From JBQTHI01 sp052390035 (GTDB taxonomy: Bacteria > Actinomycetota > Acidimicrobiia > Spongiisociales > ZC4RG35): a stretch of DNA of 56,857 bases. This document shows, one piece after another, positions 1 to 8,369 of this stretch. Numbering within the stretch: the first letter of the stretch is position 1; each line of letters opens with the position of its first letter. A program made the translations under genes and the position numbers. The notes under the pieces are model-generated. The model did no database searches. It was not told the origin of the DNA and worked only from the letters and a program-made list of their open reading frames with translations. The DNA is taken from positions 1 through 56,857 of the forward strand of contig JBQTHI010000001.1 in the NCBI GenBank assembly GCA_052390035.1, written 5' to 3'.

Positions 1-190
1 CGGGCCTTCCGACCGCCCGGTTTCGCGCTACGTCCGGGGTGGCCGCTAAATCCTTTCCGGAGCCGGCCTGCCGAAATAGGTCGAAAGACCGACGCGGGGA
101 CTAGTCCCGTGACTGTCATTCGTGTAATTTCACGCATAGGGATCCAATTCGATTCCTTTAACGAGACGGTTCTTGGCAAGTGACGTGATG

Positions 191-262
191 GGGCGCCATC
201 GCGGTGGGCAGGGTTGGGAGGCAACCACCTTCAACGCCTGAGTGGGAATGGTGCGACCGGCT
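191..262 (+). promoter_or_regulatory. 5' leader element shared with the second LPxTG gene (copy 1)
   Basis: The segment shares ordered blocks with the leader of the next surface-protein gene (1151-1250): GGGCGCCA, CGCGGTG, GGCAG, TGGGAGGC, ACCTTCA and GGTGCGACCGGC. It ends about 30 nt before the GTG start. Conservation of spaced blocks in two leaders suggests a structured RNA or a common regulator site, or simply gene duplication. I could not match it to a known riboswitch class. The rest of 1-190 holds a short GAAA-loop hairpin near 79-90 and no convincing gene. Confidence 0.4.
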
Positions 263-292
263 TTTTTGAGTTGGACGTGCGGAGGCGAAGAA

Positions 293-1096
293 GTGAACAC
301 GCGATCGAGGCGGGCAATCGGGGTGGCAGGGCTGATCCTGCTGCTGATGTCGCTATTGGTGGTTTTGGGGTTACCGGCTGGCGCGGCGCCTTCCGATCCA
401 CCGGGCAATAACGGGACGGTCAAGATCGATGCAGTCGAGTTCGACATCCACCCGGACAATCAGCCGCACGTTGGCTGCGTGTTCCAGGTCGACTTCTACG
501 GGTACGATCTCGGTTCGGGCGCGTCCGTTCTCTTTGAGGTGCAACCGCCGACCGGGCCTTTCCAACCGATCTTGTTGGATTCGGTCGCCATTGGTGGCGA
601 CGAAGCCGGAGGAGGAACCGATCTCGACGGGGCAAGGACCTACGACCTCGGCCCCTTATTGGGGGGCTATGAGAAACATCCGCAACAGGGATGGCATGTG
701 AAGCTCACCGTCAACGCCACCGGATCCATCGGCGCCGACGTCAAACACAAGGTGTTTTGGATCACAGGCTGTGCCTCTTCGCCTCCGGGCGGTGGCCCTC
801 CAACCGATCCTCCAGGTGGCCGCCCCCCAGTTACCGGCCCTCCAAGCGGGAGTCAACCTACCTCCCCGCCAGGGGAGACCCAGGTTTCCGGTATCCAGGT
901 GACCGCACCACCGCCGGTTGCCCAAGTGTCCCAGACGACCGAAGGGCCACAGGTCCTCCAGACGGAGTTGCCGCTAACCGGCATGTCGACCTCGTCGCTC
1001 GTTGTGGTGGCTTTTGTCCTGGCGATGGCCGGGGTGTTGTGTCTTTTGGCTTCAGGGAGTCAGGAACGTCCTATTTCGCCTAATCGCTGGAACTAG
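293..1096 (+). CDS. Secreted LPxTG-anchored surface protein
   Basis: A 267-residue exported protein probably displayed on the cell wall. A basic N-terminus and hydrophobic segment (residues about 5-27) form a signal peptide ending near AGAAP. A globular domain of about 120 residues follows, beginning near VKIDAVEFD, with an HPQQGWHVKL segment and a closing Cys; similar domains occur in other actinobacterial surface proteins, from memory. Then comes a Pro/Gly-rich linker and LPLTG at about 226-230, followed by a membrane segment and a short polar tail. GTG 293 was chosen because GGAGG lies at 281-285; an upstream in-frame GTG at 242 lacks this. No sortase gene is in the window. Its binding target is unknown. 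Confidence 0.75.
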   Translation: MNTRSRRAIGVAGLILLLMSLLVVLGLPAGAAPSDPPGNNGTVKIDAVEFDIHPDNQPHVGCVFQVDFYGYDLGSGASVLFEVQPPTGPFQPILLDSVAIGGDEAGGGTDLDGARTYDLGPLLGGYEKHPQQGWHVKLTVNATGSIGADVKHKVFWITGCASSPPGGGPPTDPPGGRPPVTGPPSGSQPTSPPGETQVSGIQVTAPPPVAQVSQTTEGPQVLQTELPLTGMSTSSLVVVAFVLAMAGVLCLLASGSQERPISPNRWN

Positions 1097-1150
1097 CCAA
1101 CCGGCGATTGCGTTACTGGACAAACTCAAACAATCGGCTACATTGAGTGG

Positions 1151-1260
1151 CGGGCGCCACGCGGTGTGGCAGCGAGTGGGAGGCGATGTACCTTCATCCC
1201 GCGAAAGCGGGCACCAGGGATGAAGGGAGCCAGTGGTGCGACCGGCCTTCTCGCGAAATA
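1151..1260 (+). promoter_or_regulatory. 5' leader element shared with the first LPxTG gene (copy 2)
   Basis: Same ordered blocks as the leader at 191-262. Here an extra hairpin is inserted: CCTTCATCCC (1191-1200) can pair perfectly with GGGATGAAGG (1217-1226), and a smaller CCCGC-GAAA-GCGGG stem lies within. GGTGCGACCGGC follows, then the Shine-Dalgarno of the next gene. The insertion of a complete stem between conserved blocks is what variable arms of structured RNAs look like, but this is inference from two copies only. Confidence 0.4.
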
Positions 1261-1276
1261 AAGGGGAGGCAACGTA

Positions 1277-2011
1277 ATGAAACTGGCCAAAAGACGCACC
1301 ATCGGGATCCTGGGCTTGCTGCTCTTATTGAGTTCCTTGGCCGTCGTCACAATTGGTATGCCCGCACTCGCAGACCACGCCGGTAACTGCACTGAAAGTG
1401 ACGGCGGCTGGCAGGTAAACATACCCTCAGGACCTTGGGGCACCATCACCGACAACGGCAACCAGTCGGTATCGGTGAGCCTGAACTCCGGCTACAGCCT
1501 GGAACTTTGCGTCAAGGGCGGCAACGGCTATGTGATCTACAACGTCACCGCCCCCGGCGGCGGGCCCTTCTGGCCACCGGCGGACTGCGGTGGCGGCGCC
1601 GTGCAGTGCGGTTTGTCGCACTGGGGGATCAGGGGCGTGACCCAGTCAACCACGACCACCAGCACGTCGACGACCTCGACTACGTCGACCACTTCGACCA
1701 CATCGACCACCTCGACTACGTCGACCACCACAACGACGCAGCCCACCTCGACCACCTCGACCACCTCGACTCAGCCGACGACTCCGACCACCCAAGCCAC
1801 CACCAGCACGACGGCCGCGGTGGGCGTCGGCGGCATTCAGGTGACGACACCGCCGGCGGTGGCGCAGGTGACCCAGGCGACCCTGCCTTTCACCGGCCTC
1901 TCGACCTCGGGGATGGCGGTCGTCGCCGCCGGGCTGGCAGCCTTCGGCCTATTCCTCCTGGCCTCCTCACGCCAGGTTGAGGAAAAGAACCCAGTCCGGG
2001 CTTGGAACTGA
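1277..2011 (+). CDS. Secreted Thr-rich LPxTG-anchored surface protein
   Basis: A 244-residue exported protein. The signal peptide covers about residues 1-32 (basic MKLAKRR, hydrophobic core, cleavage near PALADHA). The mature part has a small Cys-containing domain (four Cys, residues about 38-115), then a long Ser/Thr-rich stalk of STT repeats (about 118-178), which in surface proteins is typically extended and often glycosylated. LPFTG at 203-207, a membrane segment and a short C-tail complete the sorting signal. The last 37 residues resemble those of the upstream gene (STS start, RxWN end), so the two are paralogous in anchor and leader though not in ectodomain. A GGGGAGG sequence precedes the ATG. 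Confidence 0.78.
   Translation: MKLAKRRTIGILGLLLLLSSLAVVTIGMPALADHAGNCTESDGGWQVNIPSGPWGTITDNGNQSVSVSLNSGYSLELCVKGGNGYVIYNVTAPGGGPFWPPADCGGGAVQCGLSHWGIRGVTQSTTTTSTSTTSTTSTTSTTSTTSTTSTTTTTQPTSTTSTTSTQPTTPTTQATTSTTAAVGVGGIQVTTPPAVAQVTQATLPFTGLSTSGMAVVAAGLAAFGLFLLASSRQVEEKNPVRAWN
1650..1800 (+). repeat. Imperfect ACSTCG/ACC microsatellite coding the STT stalk
   Basis: Short units such as TCGACCACC, TCGACTACG and TCGACCACT are iterated through this coding stretch. Units are multiples of three bases, so gain or loss of copies would change stalk length without breaking the frame. Confidence 0.7.
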
Positions 2012-2036
2012 TACCTCCGACCTGAGACTGCTTGCA

Positions 2037-2066
2037 GGGAGAAGGGCCCCTCGGGGCCCTTCTCCC
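2037..2066 (+). terminator. Probable intrinsic terminator after the surface-protein gene
   Basis: A perfect 14-bp inverted repeat (2037-2050 with 2053-2066, loop TC, arms GGGAGAAGGGCCCC) followed by TTTC. It separates the surface-protein gene from folC. The T-run is short, as is common at high GC. Confidence 0.75.
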
Positions 2067-2080
2067 TTTCTAAGGACTCG

Positions 2081-2086
2081 TATCCT
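2081..2086 (+). promoter_or_regulatory. -10 box of folC, near-leaderless
   Basis: TATCCT ends 9 nt before the GTG start of folC with no Shine-Dalgarno between, so the transcript would begin at or within a few bases of the start codon. Confidence 0.4.
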
Positions 2087-2095
2087 CTCGCCACC

Positions 2096-3409
2096 GTGGA
2101 CTACGACGACGCCCTCGCCTATCTCGACCGCCACATTGGTCGGGGGATGAAACCAGGGCTCGACCGGATCAAAACGCTGCTCGACATGATGGGGCACCCC
2201 GAAGACGGCTACCCGATCGTCCATATTGCCGGCACCAACGGCAAGACCTCGACCAGCCGGATCGCCACCATGATCCTGGCCGCGCACGGTCTCAACACCG
2301 GCACCTTCACCTCACCCCATCTGGAGAGGATCGAGGAGCGGATCGGGGCGAACGGCCGGACCGCCACCCCGGAAGAGTTCGCCCAGGCCGTTACCGACGT
2401 GGCGGCTTTTGCCGACATCTATGAGGCCCGTCGCCCCGACGAACTCACCTACTTCGAGCTGACGGCCGCGATGGCCTTTGCCTGGTTCGCCGAACTCGCG
2501 GTCGATGTGGCGGTGGTCGAAGTGGGTCTAGGCGGTCGGCTCGACGCCACCAATGCCGCTCGGGGCGATGTCTGTGTCCTGACCGGGATCGACTATGACC
2601 ACACCGAAACACTCGGTACAACCCTCGCAGCGATCGCTACCGAGAAACTCGGCATCGTCAAGCCGGGGGCGGTGCTGGTGACGGGGCCCCTGCCAGAGGA
2701 GGCGGAGCAGGTAGTTCGGGAGGTGGTGGGCGAACGCGACGTCCGTCATCTCAGGTACGGCAGGGATTTTCGGCTTGAGGACGCCGCTCGAGCCGTGGGT
2801 GGTTGGCAATGCCATGTGGCGGGCAGCGAGGGTGACTATGACGACATCTTCTTTCCCCTCCACGGCCGGCACCAGACGCGAAACCTGTCGGTGGCGGTTG
2901 CAGCGGCCGAAGCCCTCCTGGGGAGAGCCCTCGATGTGGAGGCGCTCCGGCTGGGGGCGGGTGCGGTCACCTCCCCGGGGCGTCTTGAGCCGATCGCCGA
3001 CGGTCCACTGGTGATGCTCGACGGCGCTCACAACCCCCAAGGGTTTCGAGTCCTGGCGGAGGCTCTCGCCGAGGAGTTCCCCCGGATTCGTTGGGTATTG
3101 GTCGTGGCAGCGATGGCGGATAAGGACCTGTCCGCCATGTTGCCGGTGCTTGCGGGTCTGGTGACCGGTGTGGTGGCAACGACCACCGGGAGCGAACGAT
3201 CGATGCCTGTGGCCGACCTCTCCGCCGGCGCCCAGGCATCTTTGGGTGTCGAAACCAGGATGGCCCTCGACCCCGCGGAGGCGTTGCGGCTCGCCCGGCA
3301 AATGGCTGGCCCCGAGGGGGCTGTTCTCGTTGCGGGATCCCTTTACCTCGTGGGAATGGTGCGAAGCCTCCTCGTGGGCGATGGCAAAGCCCAACGGAAC
3401 GAGCGCTGA
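2096..3409 (+). CDS. folC: Bifunctional folylpolyglutamate synthase / dihydrofolate synthase
   Basis: A 437-residue Mur-ligase-type enzyme that adds glutamate to dihydropteroate and folates using ATP, in the cytoplasm. The ATP-binding loop HIAGTNGKTST is at residues 43-53; TSPHLERIEERI, GLGGRLDATN and LDGAHNP are all family motifs. Length is normal. The GTG start at 2096 follows a -10 box directly, so translation is probably leaderless. It is followed by ndk on the same strand. Confidence 0.93.
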   Translation: MDYDDALAYLDRHIGRGMKPGLDRIKTLLDMMGHPEDGYPIVHIAGTNGKTSTSRIATMILAAHGLNTGTFTSPHLERIEERIGANGRTATPEEFAQAVTDVAAFADIYEARRPDELTYFELTAAMAFAWFAELAVDVAVVEVGLGGRLDATNAARGDVCVLTGIDYDHTETLGTTLAAIATEKLGIVKPGAVLVTGPLPEEAEQVVREVVGERDVRHLRYGRDFRLEDAARAVGGWQCHVAGSEGDYDDIFFPLHGRHQTRNLSVAVAAAEALLGRALDVEALRLGAGAVTSPGRLEPIADGPLVMLDGAHNPQGFRVLAEALAEEFPRIRWVLVVAAMADKDLSAMLPVLAGLVTGVVATTTGSERSMPVADLSAGAQASLGVETRMALDPAEALRLARQMAGPEGAVLVAGSLYLVGMVRSLLVGDGKAQRNER

Positions 3410-3453
3410 GGTCGGCGTTCGCCAACATCGGCCGGTTTAGGCTCATCAAACTC

Positions 3454-3855
3454 ATGGGCGAGAGGACATTCGTTATGGTCAAGCCGGACGGCGTCGCCCG
3501 TGGATTGGTGGGTGAGGTCATTTCCCGGTTCGAACGAAAAGGCCTAAAACTCGAGAAGGTACGGATGCTCACTATCGACCAGCAAATGGCGCGACGTCAT
3601 TACGCCGAACACGTCGACAAGGGCTTTTTCCCAGAGTTATTGGAGTTCATCACCGGTGGACCGGTGGTGGCGATGGAGTGGTCGGGAGAGCAGGCGATAT
3701 CGGTTGCTCGAACGTTGATGGGCTCGACCAACCCGATGCAGGCAGACCCCGGAACGATCCGCGGGGACTTTGGACTGGCAGTGACCCAGAACATCGTTCA
3801 TGGCTCGGATGGAACCGCGTCTGCCGCCCGTGAGCTGGCCCTCTTTTTCGGCTGA
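3454..3855 (+). CDS. ndk: Nucleoside diphosphate kinase
   Basis: A 133-residue enzyme that moves the terminal phosphate of ATP to other nucleoside diphosphates through a phosphohistidine. The catalytic His is H116 in NIVHGSD. MVKPDGVARGLVGE at the N-terminus and the GDFG segment fit the family, and the length is that of typical bacterial Ndk. The ATG start lies just after TAGGCT, a possible -10 box. It sits between folC and mreB. Confidence 0.96.
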   Translation: MGERTFVMVKPDGVARGLVGEVISRFERKGLKLEKVRMLTIDQQMARRHYAEHVDKGFFPELLEFITGGPVVAMEWSGEQAISVARTLMGSTNPMQADPGTIRGDFGLAVTQNIVHGSDGTASAARELALFFG

Positions 3856-3927
3856 TTCGTCAAATGGCGGACCACCCAAGGTCCACCTAAACTCCGTCGG
3901 TCCTTTTCGCGGCTTTTGACTTCTGCT

Positions 3928-4950
3928 ATGGCCGAAAACCTCTTTTCATTTGCCGGCCAGGACATGGCCATCGACCTCGGCACCGCCAACACGCTGGTGT
4001 TTGTCCGGGGTCAAGGCATCGTCCTCAACGAGCCTTCGGTGGTAGCCATCAACGTCCAGAACGGCCGGGCGCTCGCCGTGGGAATGGAAGCCAAACGAAT
4101 GATCGGGCGCACTCCTGCCTACATCCGGGCCATCCGCCCTCTACGCGACGGGGTCATCGCCGACTTCGACATCACAGAGAAAATGCTCCGCTATTTCATC
4201 CAGAAGGTCCATCGACGGCGTTGGGCACGGCCCCGGATTGTGGTGGCGGTGCCATCAGGGATCACTCCGGTCGAGCGTCGCGCCGTCGAAGAGGCCGCCT
4301 ACCACGCCGGGGCCCGGCGGGCATACACCATCGAAGAGCCGATGGCGGCTGCCATCGGGTGTGGCTTGCCGATCGGGGAGCCGTCGGGGTCCATGGTGGT
4401 CGACATGGGCGGTGGCACCACCGAAGTGGCGGTGATTTCCCTCGGAGGGATCGTGGTGAGCCGCTCCATCCGGACCGGTGGAGACGAGTTGGACGAGGCG
4501 ATCATCGAGTGGGTGAAGAAGGAGTGCAACGTCCTGCTGGGGGAGAGAACCGCCGAGCAGGTAAAGATGGCGATCGGGTCTGCCTGGCCATATGCCGACG
4601 AGCCGTCGGCCGAGGTGCGGGGCCGCGATCTGGTCACCGGGCTGCCCAAGACGATTCTGCTCTCCAGCCCCGAGATCCGGGAGGCGATCGAGGAGCCGAC
4701 TCAAGCCATTGTGGACGCGGTCAAGTTCAGCCTCGACAAGACTCCGCCCGAACTGGCGGCCGACATCATGGAGCGCGGGATTGTCCTGACCGGCGGGGGG
4801 GCTTTGCTGGTCGGTCTCGACGAACGCCTAGCACATGAGACCGGGATGCCGATCGTAACCGCCCGCCGGCCTTTGCAGTCGGTGGCGATCGGGTCGGGCA
4901 TGTGCTTGGAGGAGTTCGAAACCTTGCTCTCCTCGTCCGCCCGGCCATGA
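3928..4950 (+). CDS. mreB: Rod shape-determining protein MreB
   Basis: A 340-residue bacterial actin that forms filaments under the membrane and guides lateral wall synthesis. The ATPase fold shows MAIDLGTANTLV (phosphate 1), VVDMGGGTTEVAVIS (phosphate 2) and GIVLTGGGALL (adenosine motif). The ATG at 3928 gives MAENLF; an in-frame TTG at 3916 adds only four residues. First gene of the mreB-mreC-mreD-mrdA-rodA elongasome block, which predicts rod-shaped cells with lateral growth. Confidence 0.95.
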   Translation: MAENLFSFAGQDMAIDLGTANTLVFVRGQGIVLNEPSVVAINVQNGRALAVGMEAKRMIGRTPAYIRAIRPLRDGVIADFDITEKMLRYFIQKVHRRRWARPRIVVAVPSGITPVERRAVEEAAYHAGARRAYTIEEPMAAAIGCGLPIGEPSGSMVVDMGGGTTEVAVISLGGIVVSRSIRTGGDELDEAIIEWVKKECNVLLGERTAEQVKMAIGSAWPYADEPSAEVRGRDLVTGLPKTILLSSPEIREAIEEPTQAIVDAVKFSLDKTPPELAADIMERGIVLTGGGALLVGLDERLAHETGMPIVTARRPLQSVAIGSGMCLEEFETLLSSSARP

Positions 4951-4982
4951 ACCCGCCGGCCCGCCCGGCTCATTGAAACGAG

Positions 4983-5888
4983 ATGATCGATCGGGAGAGA
5001 CGTCGAGACCGCACGCTTCCGACCTTCATCACCCTGTTGGTGACGGCTTTCCTTCTGATGACATTCGATGTGCGAGTGGCGGGGGGAGCGGTGACCGGCA
5101 ATATTCGCAGCGCCGCCCTCAGTACCCTGGCTCCCCTTCAGAACCTGGCCGCGGCGATCATCGACCCGATAGTCGACCTGGCCGACGCCCTCGCCGGTCT
5201 GGCCACGCTGCGGGCCGAGAACCAGGCCCTCCGCGCCGAAGTCGCCCGGCTCCAGGCCGACCTGGCCGGCTTTCAGGACGTACAGGCCCGTCTTCGGGTG
5301 CTCGAACAGGTCAACGATCTCGAGATACTCGATCCGGACACGTCCAAGATCTCTGCCAACGTGGTCGGCCGCCCCGACCCCTTCGGTGCCAGCCTGATCA
5401 TCGACAAAGGCTCCAATCACGGAGTCGCTATCGGCCACCCGATCGTCGATCCGTTCGGCTACGTGGTCGGCAAGGTGGTCGAGGTAGCTCCGGGCTTCGC
5501 CACGGTGGTTCCGATCATCCAGGATCAGGAGGCGATCACTGTGCTGGTCGATGGCCAGATCGGCACCCTCACCTCCCATCTGGGCAGCGACCTTCTCAGC
5601 CTGGAGGTGTTCGATGCGGTCGAGCCGCTCCAGGCCGGGGATCTGGTCGTGACCAGTTCCATCTCGGTCACCTATCCGCAGGGACTACCGGTGGGCGAGG
5701 TCACTGAAGATGTGGCGCTGGAAGGGACAGCCTTGTCGGCGTCGGTTCGGTCGTTCTCGAAGCCCGACACCCTTCGGGTGGTTGTCGTTATCACCTGGCC
5801 GCCCGAACCCGGATCACCCGGGGTGGTGGCAACGACCACCACCACCACGACAACCACACCCATCGCCGGCACCCCTGGCAGCGGATGA
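4983..5888 (+). CDS. mreC: Rod shape-determining protein MreC
   Basis: A 301-residue membrane-anchored scaffold of the elongation machinery. One N-terminal membrane segment (about residues 15-40) is followed by a Leu/Ala-rich coiled coil (LRAENQALRAEVARLQADL, about 78-96) and the periplasmic beta domain, with SLIIDKGSNHGVAIGHP as the recognisable core. The C-terminus ends in an unusual run of ten Thr before PIAGTPGSG, coded by ACC/ACG/ACA repeats. The stop overlaps the mreD start (ATGA). Confidence 0.88.
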   Translation: MIDRERRRDRTLPTFITLLVTAFLLMTFDVRVAGGAVTGNIRSAALSTLAPLQNLAAAIIDPIVDLADALAGLATLRAENQALRAEVARLQADLAGFQDVQARLRVLEQVNDLEILDPDTSKISANVVGRPDPFGASLIIDKGSNHGVAIGHPIVDPFGYVVGKVVEVAPGFATVVPIIQDQEAITVLVDGQIGTLTSHLGSDLLSLEVFDAVEPLQAGDLVVTSSISVTYPQGLPVGEVTEDVALEGTALSASVRSFSKPDTLRVVVVITWPPEPGSPGVVATTTTTTTTTPIAGTPGSG

Positions 5889-6385
5889 GGGGACTGCGGC
5901 CGATCCTGATCACCTTGATGCTGGCCGTGCTCGGGTTGGTGATTCAGGCGACCCTGTTCCGTCGATTCACCTGGTTAACACCCGACCTGGTAGTGCTGGT
6001 GGTGATTTTGGCGGCGATCAGCCTCCCGCCCGCCGGCGCCCTCGTCGCCGGGTTTCTGGCCGGGGCGGTCGTTGATATCTCGGTCGCTAGCTCGGTGCTC
6101 GGTTTGCGCTCGTTGACCTATACGGTGGTGGCCTACCTGGCGATCCGAACCCGGGAGCGGACCGATCTCGGGATTTTCGCGGTGGGTCTGTGGGCGGGGA
6201 TATTGAGCCTGGTATCGGTGGTGGTACTGCTCGTGGTTGGAATCCTCTTCGGACAATCTGCTGAACTTGGGGATCGGATGCTCCGCCGGCTGATCCAGGT
6301 CCCAGTTGCCAACCTTGTCGTTGGTCTCTTGTTGGCCGTCCCGATAACCCGCCTGCTCCATCTTGGCGGTGGAAGTCCACGATGA
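5885..6385 (+). CDS. mreD: Rod shape-determining protein MreD
   Basis: A 166-residue integral membrane protein with about five hydrophobic segments and little sequence conservation, as usual for MreD. Identity rests mainly on its position between mreC and mrdA, its size and its topology. It starts at an ATGA overlap with mreC and ends at an ATGA overlap with mrdA, implying translational coupling through the block. Confidence 0.82.
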   Translation: MRGLRPILITLMLAVLGLVIQATLFRRFTWLTPDLVVLVVILAAISLPPAGALVAGFLAGAVVDISVASSVLGLRSLTYTVVAYLAIRTRERTDLGIFAVGLWAGILSLVSVVVLLVVGILFGQSAELGDRMLRRLIQVPVANLVVGLLLAVPITRLLHLGGGSPR

Positions 6386-8352
6386 AGTTCGGAACCCGAC
6401 TGACCGCTCTCGCCGCCGCCTTCTTCGCGATGTTCGGGTTGGTCGGAATCCGCCTATGGTTCGTACAGGTAGCCGAAGGGGCGCAAAGCGCCGAAATCGT
6501 CGAAGAGCAGGCGTGGGTCCAGGTCCCCAGCCAGGCTGCCCGGGGCGACATTTTCGACCGGGACGGGGTGTTGGTGGTCACCAGCCGATTTGTGCCCCGA
6601 GTTGTGGTCGATCGCCGGTTCATCCACCCCGGCGAGAAGGACGAGCAGATCCAGAGGTTGTCGGGCCTGCTCGGACTGCCAGCCGATGCCCTTGACCGTC
6701 TCTACGAAGAGGCCGGGCTCAACGGCCGCTTCCCGGTTACCGAGGTTCCCACCGAGACCGCCTACCGCATCAACGAGCAGTTGTCGGAACTGCCCGGGGT
6801 CAGCATCGAAAAACTTCCGAAGCGCGTCTACCTGGCCGGCCCGACCATGGCCCATGTGATCGGCCACCTCGGTTTTCCCGACCAGGCCGATCTGGAGGAT
6901 CGGCCCAACCTCGATCCCAATCTTCGCATCGGCAAGCTGGGAGTCGAGCGGGTCTACGACGCTTACCTACAGGGCACCCCCGGTCTCACCGAGCTTCGGC
7001 TCAACCGGCAGGCAGAGGTGATTGAAGAGACCCGTCCGGTACAGCCCGTGCAAGGGGGTTCGCTCCACCTCACAATCGACATGCGCCTTCAGGAAGTGGT
7101 GAAACAAGCTTTGGCGAGCGGACTGCTCTTGGCCAACCAGGTCAAAGATCAGGATCGAGCCGCCGGCGAAGCGATCAATCATGACGCGGTCAAGGCGGCG
7201 AGCGTCGTGGTCGACACGACCAACGGCGAAATCCTTGCGTTGGTTTCTCTCCCCGACTTCGACCCGTCCTTGTTTGTCGGTGGCATGGACTCTTCCACGT
7301 TTTCGGCGCTCAACGATGCCCAGGCGTTCAACAACCTCGCCATCTCCGGTCTCTATCCGCCCGCCTCGACTTTCAAGGCGATCACCTATGTGGCTTCGAT
7401 AGAGGACGACCTCCCCCTCCCCAACGGCATCCCCAATGTCGACGCCAGCAACGGCTTGGTCCATTGCAACGGCACATTGCGGTTACCCGGATTCGAAGAA
7501 GGAAGCCAGCAGATCTTCCACGACTGGTACACGGGCGACAAGGGCTGGCTCGATTTGCATGCCGCCTTCGAACAGTCCTGCAACATCTACTTTTGGTCGA
7601 TTGCGCTCGGCACTTGGCGGGCGTACAAGCTGTCGGCGGACGAGAGCGTCCTCCAGGGCTGGGCGCGCCAGCTCGGTTTCGGAGCCTCTACCGGAGTCGA
7701 TCTCACCGGCGAGGCATCGGGGATCGTCCCCGACCGGGCACTGTTCGAGGAGTGGAAGCAGTTTCAGGTAGAGAACCCCGATGCCCCCGCCCGTCTCGAT
7801 TCGGGGCGGCTCGATCTGGCAGAAGGCCCCTTCGTAGGCGGAGATCTGATGAACCTGGCCATCGGGCAGGGGGAGCTGACCTCCACCCCACTTCAGCTCG
7901 CCCAGGCTTATGCCGCCCTCGCCAACGGTGGCTACGTGTATCAGCCTCACGTCGTTTCAGAGGTCGTCGGGCGCGACGGGTCGATCGAACTTCAAGCCGA
8001 ACGGAATCTGGTCCGCCAGGTCCCGATCGATCCGGCGACGGTAAATTCTCTGTTGGCTGACATGAACCGGGTCGTGACTCGGGGAACGGCCGCCGCCGCC
8101 TTCTCCGATTTTGGAGCCAGCCTCGATCGGGTGGGTGGCAAGACCGGTACCGGGCAGACCATCGCCCACAACGACAACCACGCCTGGTTCGTCGGCGTGG
8201 GTCCACTCGACTCACCGAGGTGGGTGTTGGTGGTTCTGATCGACGAGGGAGGTAGCGGTGGAAGAGTCGCGGCACCGGTAGCCCGCCACATCATGCAGTA
8301 CCTGATGGGCGAGCCCCCTACGCCGATCGTCGAAGGAGATCTCGCCGACTGA
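6382..8352 (+). CDS. mrdA: Penicillin-binding protein 2 (elongasome transpeptidase)
   Basis: A 656-residue class B PBP that cross-links peptidoglycan during elongation. An N-terminal membrane anchor (about 7-27) precedes the dimerisation domain (RGDIFDRDG motif) and the transpeptidase domain. The active-site motifs are present: S329-T-F-K332, S399-C-N401 and K587-T-G. Length is within the family range. It overlaps mreD by four bases and is followed by rodA, its glycosyltransferase partner. Confidence 0.94.
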   Translation: MKFGTRLTALAAAFFAMFGLVGIRLWFVQVAEGAQSAEIVEEQAWVQVPSQAARGDIFDRDGVLVVTSRFVPRVVVDRRFIHPGEKDEQIQRLSGLLGLPADALDRLYEEAGLNGRFPVTEVPTETAYRINEQLSELPGVSIEKLPKRVYLAGPTMAHVIGHLGFPDQADLEDRPNLDPNLRIGKLGVERVYDAYLQGTPGLTELRLNRQAEVIEETRPVQPVQGGSLHLTIDMRLQEVVKQALASGLLLANQVKDQDRAAGEAINHDAVKAASVVVDTTNGEILALVSLPDFDPSLFVGGMDSSTFSALNDAQAFNNLAISGLYPPASTFKAITYVASIEDDLPLPNGIPNVDASNGLVHCNGTLRLPGFEEGSQQIFHDWYTGDKGWLDLHAAFEQSCNIYFWSIALGTWRAYKLSADESVLQGWARQLGFGASTGVDLTGEASGIVPDRALFEEWKQFQVENPDAPARLDSGRLDLAEGPFVGGDLMNLAIGQGELTSTPLQLAQAYAALANGGYVYQPHVVSEVVGRDGSIELQAERNLVRQVPIDPATVNSLLADMNRVVTRGTAAAAFSDFGASLDRVGGKTGTGQTIAHNDNHAWFVGVGPLDSPRWVLVVLIDEGGSGGRVAAPVARHIMQYLMGEPPTPIVEGDLAD

Positions 8353-8369
8353 TGACCCTCTCAGCCTGA
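8352..8369 (+). other. Five-codon mini-ORF bridging mrdA and rodA
   Basis: An ATG overlapping the mrdA stop (ATGA) opens MTLSA and then stops at TGA, which itself overlaps the rodA start (TGATG). The text TGATGACCCTC occurs twice, 17 nt apart, so a short tandem duplication of the original overlap probably created it. Ribosomes could pass from mrdA to rodA by two re-initiations. Whether it is translated is unknown. Confidence 0.4.

Noticed and set aside
60..130. Possible c-di-GMP-I riboswitch (GGTCGAAAGACC hairpin at 79-90 followed by GACGC)
   Set aside because: The GAAA-loop stem followed by GACGC is suggestive, but the expected GCAAA/AAGCC core and second stem are not found; not enough to call.
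1153..1260. Known riboswitch class (cobalamin or c-di-AMP) in the surface-protein leader
   Set aside because: None of the conserved core strings of these classes is visible; kept only as an unnamed leader.
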